A stretch of DNA of 64,000 bases from the NCBI GenBank assembly GCA_914767885.1, contig CAJZBQ010000003.1:496001-560000 (forward strand). Direction: 5' to 3'. The stretch's first letter is position 1. Every line of letters starts with the position of its first letter. The notes under the pieces are model-generated. The model was not told the origin of the DNA and did no database searches. It worked only from the letters and a program-made list of their open reading frames with translations. Positions 53,433 through 61,052 of this stretch are shown here, one piece after another. Both the position numbers and the translations under genes were made by a program. The DNA is from Blepharisma stoltei (Eukaryota > Ciliophora > Heterotrichea > Heterotrichida > Blepharismidae).

Positions 53433-54742
53433 TTAACTATAAGTGTTAACTAGTCTTAATTGCTTTGTTGAAAGATTAAATTCCCAGAGCTGATTTTTGT
53501 TGAGGATCATATATTTGCAACCATGATATTCCATTACATAAGTTGTAGGATAATAATTTCTTGCAATATTATTACTACCTATCAAGTTTCATATATTGAC
53601 ATTATTCTCTTCACTTTCAAAAATATTTCCACTTATTTGTAGAATAAACGCTTTTTTGTCTCCCTTAAACATTATTTTAAATAGGCTTTGAGTTAAATTT
53701 AATCCGATAATATCACTATAATTGCTGTTTTTAGGGCTGTATTTTATCATCTTGGTAAGATAATTTCCTGTCAGTAGTATTTCTTGGTTAAACAAAACTG
53801 CTACAGTTTGATCAAAATTGAGACCAGCTGGAAGAGGACACAGTCTTCTCATGTGTTAGATTTAAGGCAAAATCTTTGTGCCAAATTATTTCCTCCTCCT
53901 AATGCATACACAAATCCATCAAAATAAATTGGGTATAAATAAGGGCTCGGTTTTGAATTTGCAACTTGCTTGATATTTTTATTTTTATCTATGATAAATG
54001 TGTATTCAGATGATGAATTAGTGTTTGAGTAATAAAAAACACTTTTATCTGGTAAGATGCAGCTTGAAATTTGAAAGTGAATATTTTCCATAAGGTCAAG
54101 GTTGAATTTAGTTTCTTGAAATGTTTTTAAATTTATTTCCGATAACTCTTTATTATTTCCTTTAAAAAATATATATTTATAATCTTGTATCGAATTAATA
54201 TCAGGTTTTGGGCGCTGAAAAGGATTTATGTTGGTATTAAAACAGGTACTAATATTCAAAACTAGAGACTCTGTTTTCGATATAAAATCTGGGAAATATC
54301 ATTTTTTAGTTTCAAAATCAGCATCAAAGGGCTCCATTTTCAAAACACTTTCAGGGTCATTTTCTTCGCTTAAATCAAGAATTTCATTGCATTCAGTCAT
54401 CAAAACAATTCATGAAAATTTTTCTTCTAATTTGTCCAAGCTTTGCAGGGCTTTTTCTAAATTATTTACCACGATTTCAATAATTTCTTTTGCGTCTAAA
54501 ATAACGTTTTTCCTATATTTCTGTAGGCCTTGCCTTAGTTCAGCAATTTTTTTCTTAACCAATATTTTAGTTTCAGCAGCAGGCGTATAATATAATCTTA
54601 AGCATCGATGCCTTTTATCTCCAACTCAGATTTCGAAATGTTGGGCAGCGTGGATTTCACAAAAAATGGTATAATTCTCGCTGCAATCGCATTTGCCATA
54701 TGGCTTACTTGAGCATCCAGACACAAAGCATTTGCTGGTCAT
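53433..54742 (-). pseudogene. B-box/coiled-coil/kelch, tandem copy 3, frameshifted
   Basis: Starts ATG-ACC-AGC-AAA (54742), with the family sequence, and is open through the first kelch blades. Near 53838 one base is missing compared with copies 1, 4 and 5 (GAGGACACAG against GAGGAGCACAG), shifting the frame after Asn-Thr-Trp-Glu-Asp-Cys. The total length (1310 nt) is one short of a multiple of three. It is otherwise well conserved, so it is either a recent pseudogene or a sequence error. Confidence 0.7.
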
Positions 54743-55099
54743 TTTTTGAGAATATATAAAATTATTATGAAATTATATTTAATTAACTCACAAGTCATGA
54801 ATTAGTATTTATTATCATTCGGAGATTGCTTAATTTTGACCACCGAGTTGTTTTTGCAGCTTCCTCAGGCCTACTTGTAGTTTTCCGATTTATAATTTCG
54901 GAATGTTTTCCAATGATTAGTTATGGTAGCTCTTCGACAGATCTTTCATTCAAAGTTAATAATTTATTTATAGCACTACTCTTTATATCTCAATTACGGA
55001 TTAATTATAGGAATAGAGTATTGATATTCAGTTCTATAATTTTACAAGTTTATGAAGATTGCGGAAACTGACTTTTTATTTTAGAAAATGCTGCCAATT

Positions 55100-55390
55100 C
55101 AAAGAATTTATACAAAATTTAATTAATATATTTAAAGCCTATTAAGTGACCTCTTTAGTCATTTTCAAAGGAAGCATACTTTAAATATTAAAATATGTTA
55201 AGATGTCAAATCAATAGTTAGAAATAATTTTTTGAAAAATAGCAAAGATAGTTATTGTGTGCTTTGTCTTTTTTCATTGGATTTTCATATGAAATAGCAA
55301 ATGGAGAAAACTTCTTAATAGAAATATGTAAAACTCGGAAAATTGAAATAGACTCAAAAGGAAAATCATGACCTGTATATATTATTTAGC
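55100..55390 (+). pseudogene. Decayed copy of the small secreted-protein gene
   Basis: About 290 bp similar to 59640-59860 (same GCAAAGATAGTTATTG and GAAATATGTAAAACTCGG segments), but one T shorter in a T-run and with TAG/TAA in the frame. It is truncated after the ...Pro-Val-Tyr codons. Confidence 0.6.
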
Positions 55391-55815
55391 AAATCCAAAA
55401 AGATAGCAATAAATACCATTAAGTCTTTCAAGAGCTAATGATAAATGTAAACCTAGCTCTGGAGTATCCTATAGAAATTTCAGGCACAGATCAAAGAGTT
55501 TTTGGAGTAGCGACTCTAATAGAGCAAGACATGCTAATCTAGTTCCACCTCTAAATGTGACCATCCATGATAGTGATTCCTATACTAGGAATTTAACAAA
55601 ACGTATGCCATAACTTAGACTCAGATTCAAAAATTTCTTCAACATCGACTTCACCTTTGGTCATGATCACTATTAAAGCTCTGCCTTCACATACTATAAA
55701 ATGTTTTTGTTTTCAAGTATGGCTCTAGAGATTTGGACGATTCAGTTTGATGAAAAAGGTGTTATGGATTTCTTCATAGAGAATGAAAGAGCTATTTATG
55801 AAGATTCCATAAATT
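55391..55815 (-). pseudogene. HIBCH fragment 3, heavily deleted
   Basis: Pieces of the first half of HIBCH in order, with several internal deletions and changed splice of the N-terminal codons. It is the most decayed of the three fragments. Confidence 0.75.
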
Positions 55816-56032
55816 TTGATATAATTAGTGCTTATATATGTATTGTGGTAATTAAATTATCGAATAGATATATATTAGTTAATATTTAGAGGATAATGGA
55901 GATTTTGCAATAAATTATGGTTTTCTATTCGATAATTAGAATAAATGGTTATGCAAATGATAGTAAGATAATTATATATAAAACATGATAGAATATCTAA
56001 CAAGAAATAATAATTAGACTTTAACGAATCGA

Positions 56033-57514
56033 TTAATTATAAGTGTTAACTGGTCTTAATTGCTTTGTTGAAAGATTAAATTCCCAGAGCTGATTTTGCA
56101 GGAGGATCATATATATGCATCCATTATATTCTATTACATAAGTTGAAGAATAAGCGCCTGATGGAATATTATTACTACCTATCAAGTTTCATTTATTGAT
56201 ATTGTTCTCCTCACTTTCAAATATATTTCCACTTGTTTGTAGAATAAGCGCTTTTTTGCCTCCCTTAAACAGCGTTTTTCTGCTACCTGAAGTTAAATTT
56301 AATCCGATAATATCACTATAATTGTTGTTTTTAGGGCTGTATTTTATCATCTTAGTAAGATAATTTCCTGTCAGTAGTATTTCTTGGTTAAACAAAACTG
56401 CTGCAGTTTGATCAAAATTGAGACCAGCTGGAAGAGGAGCACAGTCTTCTCATGTGTTAGATTTAAGGCAAAATCTTTGTGCCAAATTATTTCGTCCTCC
56501 TAATGCATACACAAATCCATCAAAATAAATTGGGTATAAATAAGGACTCCGCTTTGAATTTGCAACTTGTTTGATATTCTTATTTTTATCTATGATAAAT
56601 GTGTATGTAGATGTTAATGAATTAGGGTTTGAGTAATAAAAAACACTTTTATCTGGTAAGATGCAGCTTGAAATTTGAAAGTGAATATTTTCCATAAGGT
56701 CAAGGTTGAATTTAGTTTCTTGAAATGTTTTTAAATTTATTTCCGATAACTCTTTATTGGATGATCCTTTAAAAAATATAGCGTTTGCATACCTTTAATG
56801 CAGCATGACACAAATTTCTTGTTCACAACTTGGAGTTCTGGCTATCCACTTAAATGGCAAGCAACTAAAATTGAAAATCCTGGCAAAAGGATAAGTGCAT
56901 CTATCTCTCCAAAACACCACTGCAGAACGAGCAGCTAACGAAGTAAGGACTTAAAAGATCTTTGAAATATAACATAATCTAATATCAGGAAAAGGATCTA
57001 TATTGTTATTAAAATAGGTACTAATATTCGAAACTAGAGACTCTGTTTTCGATATAAAATCTGGGAAATATCAATCTTTAGTTTCAATATCAGCAGCAAA
57101 AGGCTCCATTTTCAAAACGCTTTCAGGGTCATTTTCTTTGCTCAAATCAAGGATTTCATTAAATTCAGTCATTAAAACAATTCTTAAAAATTTTTCTTCT
57201 AATTTGTCCAAACTTTGTAGCGCCTTTTCTAAGTTATTTTTCACAGCTCCAATAATTTCTTTTGCGTCTGAAATAACGTTTTTCCTATATTTCTGTAGGC
57301 CTTGCCTTAGTTCAGCAATTTTTTTCTGAATCAATATTTTAGTTTCAGCAGCAGGCGTATAATATAATCTTAAGCATTGATGTCTTTTATCTCCAACTAA
57401 AGTTTGCATATGCTGAGCGGCATGGAGTTGGCAAAATATGGTATAATTCTCGCTGCAATCGCACTTGCCATATGGCTTACTTGAGCATCCAGACACAAAG
57501 CATTTGCTGGCCAT
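56033..57514 (-). CDS. B-box/coiled-coil/kelch protein, tandem copy 4
   Basis: From ATG 57514 to TAA 56033. Removing an IES at 56781-56984 gives 425 residues in frame. It has the same architecture as copy 1, but the sequence before the first blade is shorter (the NSIQDDKY equivalent is missing). Whether the shortened junction is used in the somatic gene cannot be judged from this window. Confidence 0.65.
56781..56984. other. IES, about 204 bp, in kelch copy 4
   Basis: Same site and recognisably the same sequence as the IES in copy 2, including CTTTAATGCAG and TTCTTGTTCACAACTTGGAG, with a divergent right half. TA-to-TA removal leaves an open frame, but several TA pairs are possible. Confidence 0.65.
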
Positions 57515-57807
57515 CTTTTGAGAATCTATAAAATTATTATTATGAAATTTATTTAATTAACTCACATGGCCATGAATTAATATTTATTATCATTCGGAGG
57601 TTTTCTTTAATTTTGGCTCTGAGTTGCCTTGCAGCTTCCTCATGCCTGCTATAGTTTTCGCTTTATAATTACGGACTGTTTTGCAATAAATTATGATTTT
57701 CTATTCGTTAATTAGAATAAATGATTATTTAAAAGATATAAAATAATTATATACAATTCTTAATAGCATATCTAATTGGAAAGAATAATTAAACTTTAAT
57801 GAATCAA

Positions 57808-59121
57808 TTAATTATAAGTGTTAACTAGTATTAATTGCTTTGTTGAAAGATTAAATTTCCAGAGCTGATTTTGCAGGAGGATCATATATATGCATTCATT
57901 ATATTCTATTACATAAGTTGAAGGATAAGAACCTGATGTAATGCTATTACTACCTATCGAGTTTCATTTATTGATATTGTTCTCTTCACTTTCAAATATA
58001 TTTCCACTTGTTTGTAGAATAAACACTTTTTTGCCTCCCTTAAACAGTATTTTTCTGCTACCTGAAGTTAAATTTAATCCAATAATATCACTATAATTGT
58101 TATTTCTAGGGCTGTATTTTATCATCTTGGTAAGATGATTTCCTGTGAGTAGTATTTCTTCATTAAACAAAACTGCTGCAGTTTGATCAAAATTGAGACC
58201 AGCTGGAAGAGGAGCACAGTCTTCTCATGTGTTAGATTTAAGGCAAAATCTTTGTGCCAAATTATTTCGTCCTCCTAATGCATACACAAATCCATCAAAA
58301 TAAATTGGGTATAAATAAGGACTCCGCTTTGAATTTGCAACTTGTTTGATATTCTTATTTTTATCTATGATAAATGTGTATGTAGATGTTGATGAAATAG
58401 GGTTTGAGTAATAAAAAACACTTTTATCTGGTAAGATGCAACTTGAAATTTGATAGTTAATATTTTCCATAAGGTCAAGGTTGAATTTAGTTTCTTGAAA
58501 TGTTTTTAAATTTATTTCCGATAACTCTTTATTATTTCCTTTAAAAAATATATATTTATCATCTTGTATCGAATTAATATCATGCTTTGGGCGCTGAAAA
58601 GGATTTATGTTGGTATTAAAGCAGGTACTAATATTCAAAACTAGAGACTCTGCTTTTGATATAAAATCTGGGAAATACCAATCTTCAGTTTTAAATTCAG
58701 CATCAAAGGGCTCCATTTTCAAAACGCTTTCAGGGTCAAATTCTTTGCTCAAATCAAGTATTTCATTAAATTCAGTCATCAAAGCAATTCTTAAAAATTT
58801 TTCTTCTAATTTGTCCAAGCTTTGTAGGGCCTTTTCTAAATTATTTTTCACAGCTCCAATAATTTCTTTTGCGTCTGAAATAACGTTTTTCCTATATTTC
58901 TGTAGGCCTTGCCTTAGTTCAGCAATTTTTTTCTTAATCAATATTTTAGTTTCAGCAGCAGGCGTATAATATAATCTTAAGCATTGATGCCTTTTATCTC
59001 CAACTAACATTTCCATATGTTGAGCGGCATGGAGTTGGCAAAATATGGTATAATTCTCGCTGCAATCGCACTTGCCATATGGCTTACTTGAGCATCCAGA
59101 CACAAAGCATTTGCTGGCCAT
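57808..59121 (-). CDS. B-box/coiled-coil/kelch protein, tandem copy 5
   Basis: 437 residues from ATG 59121 to TAA 57808, uninterrupted. B-box (CFVSGC..CDC..FC..H..H), coiled coil, and kelch blades including QRFCLKSNT-Trp and MFNEEILLTGNHLTKM. It is closest to copy 4 in the last blade (SGSRK in place of TQSV/NVLK). Since copies 4 and 5 share 3' details and copies 2 and 4 share an IES, the array has mixed history. Confidence 0.8.
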
Positions 59122-59695
59122 TTTTTGAGAATCTATAAAATTATTATGAAATTTATTTAATTAACTCACAGTTCATGAATTAGCATTTATTATCATTCGG
59201 AGACTTTCTTTAATTTTGGCTCCGAGTTGCCTTGCAGCTTCCTCAGGCCTGCTGTAGTTTTCGCTTTATAATTACGGACTGTTTTGCAATAAGTAGTTGC
59301 AGTAGCTCTTTGACAACTCTTGAGTTCAAAGCTACTTCCCGTCTAATAATTTATTAATGAACGCTACTCTTTATAATCTCAATTACTGATGAATTATAGG
59401 AATAGAGTATTAATATTCAGTTCTTTCAAACTTACAATTTAGGAAGATAAGGATATTGACTTTTATTTTAGAAAATGCTGCCAATTCAAAGAATTTAAAC
59501 AAAATTTAATTAAATATATTTAAATATAGGTCATAAAATTAACCTAGAAAAATAGTCAAAAAAAGGCTCAAAAAGAGTCTTTAATAAATAGTCATCGTGT
59601 GAAGACGCAATTTAAAGCCTATTAATTGAACTCTCTAGTCACTTTCAAAGCATACTTTTAATATTAAAAATATGTTAAGATGTTAAATCAAATAG
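59122..59695. other. Duplicated non-coding spacer
   Basis: Repeats sequence found at about 54770-55190 (for example TTTTAGAAAATGCTGCCAATTCAAAG). No gene is evident. It is part of the segmental duplication units. Confidence 0.6.
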
Positions 59696-60169
59696 TTAGA
59701 AATCATTTTTTGAAAAATAGCAAAGATAGTTATTGCGTGCTTTGTCTTTTTTTCACTTGGATTTTCATATGAAACATCAAATGGAGAAAACTGTTCAATA
59801 GAAATATGTAAAACTCGGAAAATTGAAACAGACTCAAAAGGAAAATCATGACCTGTATATTGCAATCACTGCGAATTCTCAGAGCAAGAAATAATTTTCC
59901 GAAAAGTTTATGGGGATAGGTGATGAACGTATTATACTAGTGCAGTAGACGGTGATTCAAATTATCAGTATCGATTAATTGAAAATATAGATCTATGCCC
60001 AGGAGAACCATTTGAAGTTGACGGAGAAGGTAAAATATGACCGTTATGATGCTATGATGGCTACGAAGTTGTAAAGTTTGAAAAAATTGGCAAAATCTTT
60101 TGGTCTTATGTTGAAGATAATAGTGCAGGATATCCAAGCCTTCAGTATCGAAAAATTGTTAAGTCTTAG
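59696..60169 (+). CDS. Small Cys/Trp-rich secreted protein, start unclear
   Basis: An open frame ending at TAG 60167-60169, reading TGA as Trp in several places (Arg-Trp-Trp-Thr; Trp-Pro-Leu-Trp-Cys). It begins with a hydrophobic signal-like stretch (KIAKIVIACFVFF), then has a pair-rich Cys pattern (CSIEIC...CNHC) and an acidic C-terminal half. No ATG lies in frame upstream of the signal stretch, so an intron or IES at the 5' end is likely. A degenerate paralogue lies at 55100-55390. No family is recognised. Confidence 0.5.
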
Positions 60170-60208
60170 TCTTCAGCTTAAATAAAACAGTTAAAATTAA
60201 TCGATTAT

Positions 60209-60317
60209 GGTTTTTTTTCTGAGAATAGCCCCGTAAGGCCAAAAGTTGCCCATGGGAGTTTTTATCGGACCAAAAAATGCCACCTCTTTATCGGGCAATT
60301 CTCAGGAAAAGCCCATA
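60209..60317. repeat. Imperfect inverted repeat with decayed MITE-like sequence downstream
   Basis: Arms 60209-60233 and 60290-60317 pair imperfectly. The right arm TATCGGGCAATTCTCAGG resembles the arm of the 2011-2088 hairpin. Just to the right (60330-60400) are CCATGAGCGAGC and TTCGCAAGTGAGG, traces of a family-1 MITE. Confidence 0.5.
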
Positions 60318-60618
60318 TTTTAACTCGCTTCCATGAGCGAGCAGAACTATTTGAAAAATTCCTATTTGGACAAAAGCCTTCGCAAGTGAGGAAAAGTTTT
60401 GGCTTATGATAACAATTAAAATGAAATCTCCAGCTAATTCTATTGAATTTTTTATAAGACTTGCATTCTAAGCATAAACTTATCATGAAATTAAATATAA
60501 TTTTTTTTTTTTAAATTTCGAAATTTTTTAATATTAATTTTTTATTAAAAGAAATCGATGAAAAAAGATTTTGTTACCTGAAGGAATTTAAAAAAATTTA
60601 AGATTTGTATATTACTAT

Positions 60619-60981
60619 TTAATTATCTTTTCTGAAAGTAAAAAGCTCGTTTGAATTTTGACATTTTTCTTTGCTAAATGATAAGCTTATATCAGACGAA
60701 TTAATCTGACTAAGTATCTCATCAATCGGTACTAGTTCATGGATAATTCTCTTAGTTGGCTTCGGAAGACCCTGAAAATTGCCTATATCCATATCAAGAA
60801 TGTTTTTTTCGTCCAATTTCCCGATATCTTCACTTTTCCTCGAAAACAGCTTCTCAATTTCTCCTTCTATCTCCTGCAGCTCCGAATTAACTGATTTAAT
60901 AATCTCAAATTCTGTTTTTCCTGCTCTATTTGTAAGAATCCTCACAACTTTTCTAGTTGTTGGCTTATTTTTCTTCATCAT
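60619..60981 (-). CDS. Uncharacterised small charged protein
   Basis: 120 residues from ATG 60981 to TAA 60619. Basic N-terminus (MMKKNKPTTRKVVRIL), a short coiled-coil-like stretch (FEIIKSVNSELQEIEGEIEKL), then a LPKPTKRIIHELVPIDEI motif. No known domain. Its start codon lies 72 bp from the divergent NTPase gene's proposed ATG. Confidence 0.55.
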   Translation of the reverse strand: MMKKNKPTTRKVVRILTNRAGKTEFEIIKSVNSELQEIEGEIEKLFSRKSEDIGKLDEKNILDMDIGNFQGLPKPTKRIIHELVPIDEILSQINSSDISLSFSKEKCQNSNELFTFRKDN

Positions 60982-61052
60982 TTATAATAATCTTGCTAGA
61001 CCTTCGTAAAACTTCAAATAATTTGAACTGGTCATTGATATTTAATAAGATA

